Part shown: piece after piece, positions 40,187 through 51,600 of the stretch
Numbering within the stretch: position 1 is the stretch's first letter
Layout of the letters: each line of letters begins with the position of its first letter
From: Populus alba
Lineage: Eukaryota > Streptophyta > Magnoliopsida > Malpighiales > Salicaceae
DNA: 64,000 nt
NCBI RefSeq assembly: GCF_005239225.2
Contig: NC_133289.1
Span: forward strand, 4,409,501-4,473,500
Reading direction: 5' to 3'
Made by a program: the position numbers and the translations under genes
Notes under the pieces: model-generated
What the model saw: the letters and a program-made list of their open reading frames with translations, nothing else
What the model was told of the DNA's origin: nothing
The model's database searches: none

Positions 40187-40407
40187 AAAACATGTGTAAT
40201 TCTAGGTGGTGACTCAGTAGTAAGAGCTTGGGACCAAGAGGTTTGCTCCCTCTGTGGTATCAGGTTCAATCCCTGGAGTTGCTCATACGATGACCACTGG
40301 AGGCTTATATGGTCGTTAACTTCAGAGCCCGTGGTATTAGTTGAGGTGCGCGCAAGCTGGTCCGGATATCCACGTTAAACTAAAAATAAAAAACATGTGT
40401 AATTCTA
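40187..40407 (+). mobile_element. Complete tRNA-derived SINE with 18-bp target duplications
   Basis: The SINE body 40205-40389 begins with a tRNA-like head: A-box-like GTGGTGACTCAGTAGTAAGA and a B box GGTTCAATCC (40263-40272). The tRNA-unrelated body contains GTGCGCGCAAGCTGGTCCGG and ends in a short A-rich tail. It is flanked by identical 18-bp duplications (40187-40204 and 40390-40407), starting AAAACATGTG. It resembles the tRNA-derived SINEs described from Salicaceae. Identical duplications suggest a fairly recent insertion. Confidence 0.9.
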
Positions 40408-41789
40408 AGCGTTTTCTACCATTAATTAAGACACATGGCTTGTTTATGTGTTAATTTTAACCAATAATATTTTTCCATGTATTAGAAAATCAAAACACAT
40501 ATAGATAAAAATATAATTAAAAAATTGATATCAATTTGAAAAAAAAGAGAAAATATAAGAAAATTTTTAATGAAAAACTTTGAATTATGATGTCTTAGAA
40601 TATATTTATTGTAATTTATTTTTACTTAAACTAATTAAAAGCTCATATCATAAGCTTCGATTATATATATTATATTAAAATTTACATATAATTTTTATTT
40701 TTCCATGGACGCATGGTTTCCCTTTGCAAGAAATAACGAACTGCCCATGTTCAAGTTTCCTTTTGAGCCTCCCATAATACACAAGTCTCCATTTTGGTCC
40801 CTTTTGTCTACAGAATACGCATTCATTAATAAACGCCAGGCTCGAAGCACAATTTAACTATTTCGTCCCTTGCATTAAAAACTCTAGTGATTTTGCCCTT
40901 GTCAATGAAAAGTATCATTTACTTCCAGTCACCAACTCTAGCAATGCCACCACCATTTCGCTAAATTTTAAATTTATTTACTAGATTTATAATTTTTTAA
41001 ATAGATCAGAAATTAACTTTTACTAGGTGATAAAATTAGAATTCTTAAATGAAAAGAAAAATAACATAAAATCTAAAATCAAACAAAAAATCCATAAAAA
41101 TTAAAGAAAAACAACAAAATTGGTTCAAATAACAATTTTAGAGCCTGATTTAGGGTCTTCTTGATAGGGCCAATGAAGCAAGCCCACCCCATAGAACTAT
41201 TCCTAGGATAGAAAATCATGGTTTCATATTGTTCCTACGTTAGTCTTAACTAGATATCTTCTTGAACTTAGTTTTATTATACTAATTTATAAAATAATTT
41301 GTTCGACTATCCACGTAATATATTTATAGCAAATCTTTATTTTACTATCTAGAATCTTCAGTTATATCTAGCAGAGTACATTAAGATTCAAATGTAAAGA
41401 CATATTCTTTAATAATATAAAGACATACTATTTAATAATATCTTTAACTAAATCTGTATAATTTTCTATTTGTTAATATAAGGTTATTTTGTTCGACTAT
41501 AATCTGAAGGGTTCAATATCATAGATAAAAGAAGCACCTTTGCATTCATATATAGACGACTATATAAAACTCTTATTATTTTAAATTAATGCCATCGCTC
41601 CGATTTTATTTTCTTGAGTATCGCCATCACAAATACAATTTACACTATAATTCTAAGTTTTCCCGTAGTGTTATTAATTTTCGTTTACTTTGAGAATAAA
41701 ATGTTGTTTAAGCTTAACTAGAAGAAAAAAGAGAGTAGAAACTAGGATAGGATTGAAGTTTAACGCGGGCCAACCTGCGTTTCCTATAA

Positions 41790-41945
41790 ATAAATTTATT
41801 TTTGTTAAAAATTAATTTATTTTATATATTTTTGAATCGTTTTAATGCGCTGATCTCAAAAATAATTTTTTTAAAAATAAAAAAATATATAATTTTAATA
41901 TATTTTAATATAAAAAACACTTTGAAAAGCAATCGAAACTATACT
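41790..41945. mobile_element. MITE-family copy, near complete
   Basis: TTTTTGAATCGTTTTAATGC, GCTGATCTCAAAAATAATTT and AAAACACTTTGAAAAGCAAT follow the same order as in the complete copy at 43448-43650. The outermost termini are degraded. Confidence 0.6.
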
Positions 41946-43084
41946 CCTTCACAGGCTCTAAAAACACGAGTACTAAGAGGTGATTGTAAATAAAAGGAAA
42001 TAACATGGAAGTAATAGAGAAATCACGGTTGGTCTCTACCTTCATCCTTCTTTACAAGGGAAAAACAAGTCTAAGGAATTGAATATAGAAAAACAAATAT
42101 GGAAAATACAATCCACCTGCATTTATTATTGCCCCCTTTGCTTAGATATTGCCAACAGAAAAAAAAAGAGTCAGAGGCCAAAAAGCAAAGATACCTCTAG
42201 GTTTGTGTTACGAATGTTGCCACTGTTTGGCAGTTTTTTTTTTTTGTGTCAGTAAATTCATTTACTTTCCAAAGACAGAAACACCCAAACAAAATAAATC
42301 AAAGAAAAGTGAAGTGGCTGGTTATGAACTGCCTGGAGAAGGGGAAAAAAGGGGGTGAGGGAGAAAGAGAAGAAGATAGAGTGTTGCATGCAAGTTGTTG
42401 TCTGGTTGGTATAGAGAAGCAAATTGATTTATAATTTGTTTCTAAATGTTTCACCTTCTTGTGTTGTTTTCACAATTTTTTATTTATTCTCGATTAAATC
42501 TATATATATCATCTTCATTGTTAAGGACCCTTTTCTTATACATTTCTCAAATCTCAAAAGGTATGATTTGATTTCCAATTTAATCATGTATGATCTAACA
42601 ATTTATATGTGATATTTGATTAATTGCAGTTTAGGCACCAAAGGGAATTTGGACGAAAACTTCTCTAAAGCAAAAGGTAAATATATTACATTCTTTTCTT
42701 TCATCAAAAAAGAAGATGTAAAATTTTACAATTAATTATGCCTCAAAACATCATTTTGCATAACTACACAATGGATTTTAACTAGAATAAAACGAACACA
42801 TAACGAAACTAGAGGAAAATTTAATTGCATCTACATAGCATAATATCACATGGACATGATATGTTTGGCTTGTGATAGATCCAATTCACATGTGGTTGAT
42901 CATTACATTTAGTTCATATTTGTGCTTTCCAATTTGGTTAGTGTCCGAATCTCACAATGATTTCACCTAAGACTATGAAAGGAAGATAATCATGGAATGA
43001 ATGAATTTTATCTGAAAATAAGATTCACTCCCAAACATTCTCTATAAGCTTAGTTTGAAGCCCGTGTAAGCAATTGTTGTATTA

Positions 43085-44990
43085 ACAAAACTATGAGCTT
43101 ATTCTTCATTTTTGTTATAACTATTAATTTCAACATGTTTTCTTATAATAATTTTTGTTAGAATCGATAATTTCAAGTGTTTCTTTGTTTTTGTTAGAAC
43201 CATTAATATTACAATGTTTGTGTAAGAAATTATTGTATTAACAAAATTATGATCTTATTTTACATGTGTTTTTATTTATTTATGTTATAACTATTAATTA
43301 TAATATGTTTTATAATAATATTTTTGTTAGAATCATTAATTTTACATGTGTTTCTTCATTTTTGTTATGATTGTTAGTTTTAATTTGTTTTCTTTCATTG
43401 TTTTTTTGTTAAAACCGTTAATTTTACATGTGTTTCTTTGTTTTAGTGTGTTTGACATTGTGTTTCAAAAGTGTTTTTGAAAAAAAAATAATTTTTTTTA
43501 CTTTAAATTAATATGTTTTTATGTTTTTTCAATCATTTTGATGTGTTGATCTTAAAAATAATTTTAAAAAAATAAAAAAAAATATTATTGATATACTTTT
43601 TTTGAGTGAAAAACATTTTGAAAAACAGCTACAACCACACTCCCAAACACGTTTATATGACATGTTTTTCTTTTTATTTTTTTATAATAATTAATTTTAA
43701 TTTCCTTACAATGATTTTTATTGAAGCTATTAATTTTACATGTTTTTTTTTCCTGTTGTGATTGTTTCCTTGTATAATTCTTTTTGAAACATTAATGTTA
43801 CACATGTTTCTTTGTTCTTGTTGTGACCGTTAATCTTAATGTGTTTTTTAACAATAATTCTTTGTTAGAACTATTAATTTTACATGGGTTTCTTAATTTT
43901 TCTTGTGATAGTTAATTTTAATTTATTTTCTCATACTATTTTTATTAGAACCATTAATATTACATGTGTTTGTGTAAGAAGTTATTGTATTAACAAAATA
44001 ATGATCTTATAACTATTAATTATAATATGTTTTCTAGTAACATTTTTGTTAGAATCATTAATTTTACATGTGTTTCTTTATTTTGTTATGATAGTTTTCT
44101 TTCAACTTTTGTTTTTGTTAAAAACCGTTAATGTTAATTTTACACGTGTTTTTTTTTTATTTTTTAATGATCATTAATTTTAACATGTTTTCTTATAATG
44201 ATTTTTATTAAAACAGTTAATTTTACATGTGTTTCTTTGTTTTTGTTATAACCTTTAATTTTAATTTCCTTACAATGATTTTTATTAAATATGTTAATTG
44301 AACATGTTTTTTTTTCTTTTGTTGTGATCATCAATTTTAACATGTTTCCTTGTATAATTTTTTAGAAATATTAATGTTACACGTGTTTTTTTTTATTTTT
44401 GTTGTGACCGTTAATTTTAATGTATTTTAACAATAATTTTTGTTGAAACTATTAATTTTACACGTGTTTCTTCATTTTTGTTATGATTGCTAATCTTAAC
44501 GTGTTTCGTTATAATGATTTTTGTTAAAATCATTAATTTTACATGTGTTTTTTTTGTTATAATCATTAAATTTAATTTTCTTACAATGATTTTATTAAAG
44601 CTGTTAATCTTTTTTTTTTCTTTTTTTTTTTCTGTTGTGATTGTCAATTTTAACATGTTTTCTTATATAATTTATTTAGAAACATTAATGTTACATGTGT
44701 TTTGTTATATTTATTATGACCGTTAATCTTAATCTTAATATGTTTTAATAATAATTTTTTGTTAAAACTGTTAATTTTACTTGTGTTTTTTCATTTTTCT
44801 CGTAACAATTAACTTTAACATATTTTCTCAAACTATTTTTATTAGAACCATTAATGTCATGTGTTTGTTCATTTATGTCATGGATGTTAATTTTAATGTG
44901 TTTTACTATAATGACTTTTTAAAAAATTTTAATGTTACACCGTTTCTTTATTTTTATTATGATCATTAATCTTAACATGTTTTTCAAAAA
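43085..44990. repeat. Degenerate minisatellite, roughly 75-95 bp unit
   Basis: Variants of a unit reading roughly ACATGTGTTTCTTTxTTTTT, GTTATGATxxTTAATTTTAA, CATGTTTTCTTATAATGATT, TTTGTTAGAACCATTAATTT recur about twenty times with many substitutions and indels. Open frames on both strands within it are by-products of the missing stop triplets in the unit. A MITE (43448-43650) sits inside the array. Confidence 0.8.
43448..43650. mobile_element. Complete MITE (about 203 bp) with CAAACAC termini
   Basis: The left end is GTGTTTGACATTGTGTTTC; the right end read from the other strand is GTGTTTGGGAGTGTGGTTG. That gives a terminal inverted repeat of 7 perfect bases extending imperfectly to about 18. 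The interior carries CATTTTGATGTGTTGATCTT and CATTTTGAAAAACAGC, the phrases shared by fragments elsewhere in the window. No coding capacity. Target duplication not obvious. Confidence 0.7.
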
Positions 44991-45685
44991 TAAATAAGAT
45001 TTTCAAGTTAGTTTAAATTTGTTAAAAATACTTAGATGTCCAAAATTTATCAGAAATAAAGCTCAAAATTGATTTAAGATATACCCATGGTTGCAACCTA
45101 AGATATGAACTACGAGTAATAGTTAATTCGAATTTAATAAATAAGACGATGTTTTTTTTATATTTTTCCATGATATCAAGCCCTTCTTAGTAGTAATTAG
45201 TATATAGGTTGTAAGAGATTTTTTCCCCATAATTATCCATTTTTGAAAAGATATTTTTGCATAATTGTCAAATTCTAAATCTTATCAATTATTATTTATA
45301 TATATAAGCTGCTTAAATGATCTATATATAGTAATATACTTGCGAGTATGCACTTATAGATAGGTAAAACTTAGAAGTACAATAATGAATATATATATAT
45401 ATTTGCTTTTCTTAATTATTTCATTTAAGAAATTGAGTATAGGAAAAGGGACCTTACTATTTGAAAGAGTAATAGAGTTTTTTACGAAATTTTCTTACTA
45501 AGTGATATTGTGTACTCATGTTCATTAGGGAAAACTTTTTAAAATCATGATAGGATAGATCTTTCACAATTAATATGGTATTATAATTATTGAATTTATA
45601 AAGAAATTTTAGTATCTCCAGCATTACAGTGTTTGAAGCAACTTGACTCTAATAGTATTTTTATGCCTAATATTATAGGAGGAAA

Positions 45686-48600
45686 ATGTTCTCTAACAAT
45701 CCAAGATTGGGGCGAACTTCAGACAATCAGCGAGGTGCTGCTGCTAACTATGGAACCTCAGGTGCTGCAATTTATGAAGTATCGGATGGTAGAAGAATCT
45801 CAGAATATCAAGGTGTCGATAGGTTAGTGTTGTTGCCCCTTTTCTTCCATGGTTTTCTCTGCACATGCAAGAAAACAAGCTCAGGAGCCTCCTCTAATGC
45901 AAATGTAGTAACAGGGACCAAGGGCAATATGCAGCTCACGCATTCAACAATGGAGTATTTATACCAAATCAACCATCAAGCACAGGTAAAGCTATCTTTA
46001 ATTTCCAAGATTTGTTTGCTTTCCTGAAAATCATCAATATTTTGATGATTTAACTACTAACTCGAAGGGTTTTGCTAAGGACAGTAGCTACTGCATGAAG
46101 TCGTAAAATTCTAGCCATAATACAAATCGGAATGTAGGATCCACGATTGCATTGGTTGTCTATGTAATTCAACAATTAGCATAAATTGTTTACTTTATTA
46201 TTATAAATATATGCTAAAAAAGATTATCCAAAAAAGGATGAGAGTTTTCATATGTTTAAAACTATAAATATATAAGAAAATAACTCGTGACAAATTACAT
46301 GCTATTGATATAAACAAAAAATATAAAAATTTTAGTATACATACTAAGCATATATCAAAGTTACAATTGATACCAAGACAAAGTCCTAGCATGCATATTA
46401 ATCATATAATATATCTAAGATTAAAATAAAAGCAAAAAAATATACTTACTTGAAGCATTTTAAAATAATGAAGTTTTTATTGTTGTAATGGATGGATCTT
46501 TTGTCTTTAAAACTTTATTGCTCATCTTTTAGTGCAAATAATCTTTGCAATAAGCCTTCCAAGATTTCTACAACATCACATAATTTAGATACACTTTTAT
46601 ACAAAATATTTGAACAAAACTAAAAAGACTCAATTATCTCTCGATAAAGCGGACCTAAACTCTAGATTTGAAAGAAAAATCAAAACATATAAAAAAGGAG
46701 GAAACACTAAAAATGAGATGTGGAAAAGCGTGTAAAAAATATACCAAAAAAACTTGTTGAATACTCTTCCTTCACCTCCTTTTTAATTATAGTGGATTTT
46801 GAGAGTTAAAAAAGTTAAAGAATTAATTATGGTAATAATCGGAAATAACTTTCACTATTATCAACATTTGATTAGATATCATAAATTAAGAATTAAACTT
46901 AAATATCTTGGAAATAAATCTAAAATTTTGACCTGAAAAAACTGTTTAGGTTTGAATTTTTTTTTTTTTTTTAGAAAAGACTGTTCATGTTCTAACATTC
47001 ATGAGTTAGACTGGACAAAAAATAGATTGGAAAAAATAATTCGTTATAGGCCAGCCAATAATTATAATAGATTGGCCAAAAAAATAATATTTTGTGGTCT
47101 AAAATATTATTTTATAATAAACCTAAACCTAGGCCTAGACCGATGTTTGTGTGTGTGAGTTTAAGCCTAAAAACCACTTAACTTATGACCTCTCATCTCT
47201 ATAAGCTTGGGTGTTATTTGAGTCTAATTTTAACTTCTTAACTTTCCACTTTATAAACACTAATAAAGTTTTGTTTCTTTTCAATATGAAATATAGTTCT
47301 TTTAGAGAGTTTTAGATTTCACCAAAACATGTAAACTAAAAGTTCTTTGAGATCAATTTCTCATTTACCCATACTTTATTTAAATCATGTTAATGTTTCA
47401 TGTTAAAGAGTTTGTGTTGGAGTGTTTTAATAGAAAAAAATGAAGAGCGGGGAAACTGTTTTTATTCATTAAATGTGTCGTATATAAATATAGATTACAA
47501 AGTGAACTTTTGAATTATTAGATATCATAGAATATTATTCTATCATTATCTAAAACTACCTAATCTTTTTGAATTTAAATAATTCTAACTATATATCATA
47601 ATTTCTTTAACACCTCCTTTTAAGCCTATCATTGGTTGGGCAAAATGTAAAGTTTGTTTTTGAAAAATAAGAATATAACACTTACAAGTGGCTTTGTAAA
47701 TATATATGTTAGTTGATCTTTGCTAGAGATACATACAATGGAGTTTAATATTATCATTTTCTACATTCTTTTTAACAAAATAAAAGTCAATTTCTATGTG
47801 TTTTGTCCTAACTTTAAAAATAGAATTAAAGATAAGTAAGCAGCTCCAACATTGTTACATCATAAGATAATAGGGTTGTTAACTTTTTGACCAATTTCCC
47901 TCATTAGTGATCATAGCTAAATGATTACAAAAGTAACATTAGCAATTATCCTATATTCTTCTTCGGTGGATGATCTGAACACTATATTTTTTCTTAATTG
48001 ACTAGAAAATCAAGTCTTCTTCCTAAAAGCACTGCATAACCTCTTATACTTCGTCTGTCCTCTTATGTGATTGCCCAATTCGTATCAAAAAAATTCATGT
48101 AACTATATTGTTGCAAGGGAGAAAAGAAAAGACCTGGTTAATTGTTTTTTTAAGATATCGTAGAACTCTTTTGTAACTTTGCCAATGCACAGTGGTAGGA
48201 TTAGACATATATTGACATACCTTGTTGACAACGTAGGCTATGTTAGGTCTTGTTAAGCAAGCATATTACAAAGAGCCAACAACTTGACGATACATTTGCG
48301 GACCATCCATTGGATCACCATTCAAAATGTTTAGTTACAAATTGGAGGGAAGATGAGTTTTTACTGACTTAGCACCATCCATCTTAGTTTTGGCCAGGAA
48401 ATATTGAAGATAATTGTGTTGTGATAGTAGAATATCATTGTCATGTCTGATTACTTCAATACCTAAAAAGAAATGAAGATTATCGAAATCTCTTAAATGA
48501 AATTGAAGGTCCATCTTTCATGGTAAGTGTCGCACCCCAAAAAAATAATAATTTTCAATTGCGGGTTCGACTGGCGAAATTTTTTTTTATTTTTATTTGA

Positions 48601-51600
48601 TTTGGTTCTTTGGAGTCGCCACCTAGTATTTTGGTCACTAGGAACCCTAACTGGTCTCAGAGATCGGGTACGGAGACTGGTTGCGTAAAGGGAAGGTATT
48701 AGCACCCCAAATACGCCTTACCTAAGGTAAGCTGCATTGTTTTATTGTCTGATAAAAATAAAAATAAAAAAACTAAAGTGTTATTGTGTTTTCCTAGTTG
48801 TTGGTCTGTCTATGGTTCAAGAAAAATCCCCCTCAGTAAGGAGGTCTTTATCTTATCGGGTAAAAATCCTAACCGTTCTAACGTCCATACCAAAATTTTA
48901 TTAATAATATTTAGGAATACGTTTTACGTATAAATTCGTAATCCCAAATATTAAAAGAAAAAAAGATTTTTTTAGAATTTTTGAAATATTGGCCTAGTTC
49001 TCATGGCTTGAATAAACTGGTTATTAAAGCCAAAATGCATGTTAATACATATATTGTTTTGAAAATTTTCTTTGTTGTGTGAAAATATGATGTTATAATA
49101 TTTATGTATATATATTGGAGAGACTAGGCCGTATTTTAAAACAAAAACAATTTTTAGAAAATATTATTTTTTATGCTTTGACGAAAATCGGGTATTTTAA
49201 TACTGAGCTTGTATCCTTACGGTATAAAAATACAACCCAATATTAATCCGCCTTTAAAAAAAAATATGCAGAAAAATCAATAACATTTTTAGGGAATTTT
49301 TAGAAATTTTTTGAAAGCAAAAACATTTTTTATTCTGAAAATCTTTGATATTTTGACGAAAACCGGGTATTTATAACACTGGTTTTATATCTTTACGGTA
49401 TAAAAATACAAACCAAAATTAAACCATTTTGGTAAAAATATGCAGAAAAAATCAACAATATTTTTTTAAGATTTTTCAAAATATTTTTTTATTATTATTA
49501 TATTTTTTATATATATATACATATATATATACACATATTATAACATATTATATAATATATAATATAAAAACAATTCGGGCTGGGCCGGCCCAAATAAACG
49601 GGCCGGACTCAACCCAACAAGGAAAGGTTGGGCCGAATTCGGCCCAGACTGGGTTGGGCCGATCTCGGCCCAACAGGCCATCATGCTTCTTCTGGTCTGG
49701 GCCGGACCCGGCCCAGACGTTCATGGGCTGGCCCAGCTTTAGCAGCCCAGCGGGGGGGGGGAGAATTATTTTTCTCCCCCCCCGCCTCCTGCATGCAACA
49801 TGCAGGAGGCAAGGCTGCCACGAAAGGAATGCAGGGAAGAAGGAACGGGTACCTGGCGTGGAGGCGGTCGCTGGTGGAGCTGCGGTGGCGTGGCTCGCGT
49901 ACGGCGACTCCGGGCGGTGCTGTGGCGGTTTGAACGGCGGCGAGAGAGACTTGTTTTCAGTGGCTTTCTCTTTGGTTTTTTTTTTTTGTTTTTGGGTTCG
50001 GTTTCTTTGTTTTTGGTTTGTTTCTGCTCTCCCACTCTCTTTTGCTCGTTTTTTTCTCTTCTCCCCCTGTCCTCGGGTCTCTCTCTCTCTCTTCGGTCTC
50101 CTCTCTCTCTCCTCCCTTCGGGTTCTCCCTTTTCTTTCGGTTTTCTTCTCTATTTATAGGGGAATAACCGTGGGGGACCATCGTTAGTGCGGTGTAACGG
50201 CTGGTCGGCCAATGTCTAAAGGTGGTGGGGGCGAGGAGAGAGAGGCGGGAAGATTTGAAAAAAACAAAAAATGGTTTTCTTCTTCTGCTGCTCTGCCTCG
50301 GGGGGAAGGAGGAAGATGAACAGTGTCGTTCAAAACGACACCGTTCTGGGCTTCCTTTTTTTTTTTTTTTAATATATATATGAAACGGCGTCGTTTTGGA
50401 TAAAACGCGCCGTTTCATTTAAAGGAGCCAAATTCCAGATCAGTCCTCCATTATTTCACCTTCGGTCTCCGCCCCTCTTGTTGGCCGCCTTTTTCACTTT
50501 GGTCCTTGGCCTCTGATTTATGCAATTAAGCCCTCAATTGATTAATAAACTTCCAATTTCTTCAATTAAGCCCCTGAAACAATTCCAAACAGCCCCCTCT
50601 ATCTTTGCGCCTTCTCCAAATTGGTCCCTGGTTTCGGATTTTCACAATTAAGTCCCTAATTGGCCCTTAAACTTCAATATTTATGCAATTGAGCCCCTGA
50701 TTTGACCCAATAAATTCCTAAAAAATATATTTTGGCCCCAGAACTTAAATTTCTCCAAATTAAAGCCCAAATTGACTTAAAAATCAATTTTTCTTGGAAT
50801 CAAATCTTCTATAAATTCAAATAAAAATCCAATTAAATCCATAAAAATCTAATTAAGTCCATAAAAATCCAATTAAGTCCATAAAAATCCAAATTCGGGC
50901 TTTTCTCCTCAAAACTCAAATTTTTTCTTCTCAATAGGGCTTTCATCCTTCAAGAATATACTGTCAAAAAATCAATCCTTGTATTTTTAAATTCCTTGAC
51001 CAATTTTCTGACTATTTTCCGAGCGCTTCTGCCTCCTGTTATCTTTTTCTAACCTTTTTTGGCTATTTATTTTATTTTTCATGGGGACCCAAAAATGGGT
51101 TATAACAGATGCCCCCTCTTTATAATACTTACGGAGCATGGATTTTGCGCAGTAAGTGTTATAAAGATAAACCCGAAACGGAACTCCCGAAACTGATCCG
51201 GTCAAAGCTTGATTGATCTGAAACTTTGTCCTTTATAACAATCCTCCTTAGCCCAAAAACTATGATCAAAACTTAGTCATCTCGAGATCCTTATCCAGCG
51301 ATCCTCTGAATTCTTACATGGAAATCCATCCGAGATCCCATCTGGTGATCTCCTTTAACCTGGAATCCCAACCGGCGATTCCTTTACAAAAAAATGTGTG
51401 TATGGTCTCATTATGATGGGTGACCTGCCCGAGTGGAAAGGGAAAGAGTGGTCTCATTCTTTGGGTGACCTACCCAGGGGGAAGAATGGCCTCATTCTTA
51501 TGGGTGACCTACCCATATAAAAAAATGGAGAAGGGTCTCATTGTATGGGTGACCTACCCAAGAAAAACGATGGTCTCATTGTATGGGTGACCTACCCAAG

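Larger units (their letters stand above)
39638..45600. other. Intergenic DNA between LRR gene and orphan gene
   Basis: This holds the 3'UTR of the receptor gene, MITE fragments, one complete SINE, and a degenerate minisatellite. At 42150-42420 there is a purine-rich stretch (GGAGAAGGGGAAAAAAGGGG) that could belong to a leader of a downstream gene, but no splice or TATA evidence decides this. Confidence 0.45.
48528..51107 (-). repeat. 3' LTR of gag-only element (2580 bp)
   Basis: It is collinear with 55338-57936 over the whole length. The differences I can see are homopolymer and CT-run length changes and a duplication (CATCGGGCTGGCCCAG block) present only in the other copy. Short overlapping frames inside both LTRs are duplicated shadows and not genes. 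It contains a TGGGCC-rich palindromic cluster and a TATA box. Confidence 0.93.

Noticed and set aside
40205..40280. Possible tRNA gene (A and B box present)
   Set aside because: The sequence does not fold into an acceptor stem and continues into a SINE body with target duplications; it is a tRNA-derived SINE head.
44417..44726. ORFs on both strands of the minisatellite
   Set aside because: Artefacts of a stop-poor repeat unit; composition is low-complexity.
49429..50418. Several long overlapping ORFs, repeated at 56251-57249
   Set aside because: They lie in the LTRs, are duplicated with them, change frame with homopolymer length and are rich in simple repeats. No domain.
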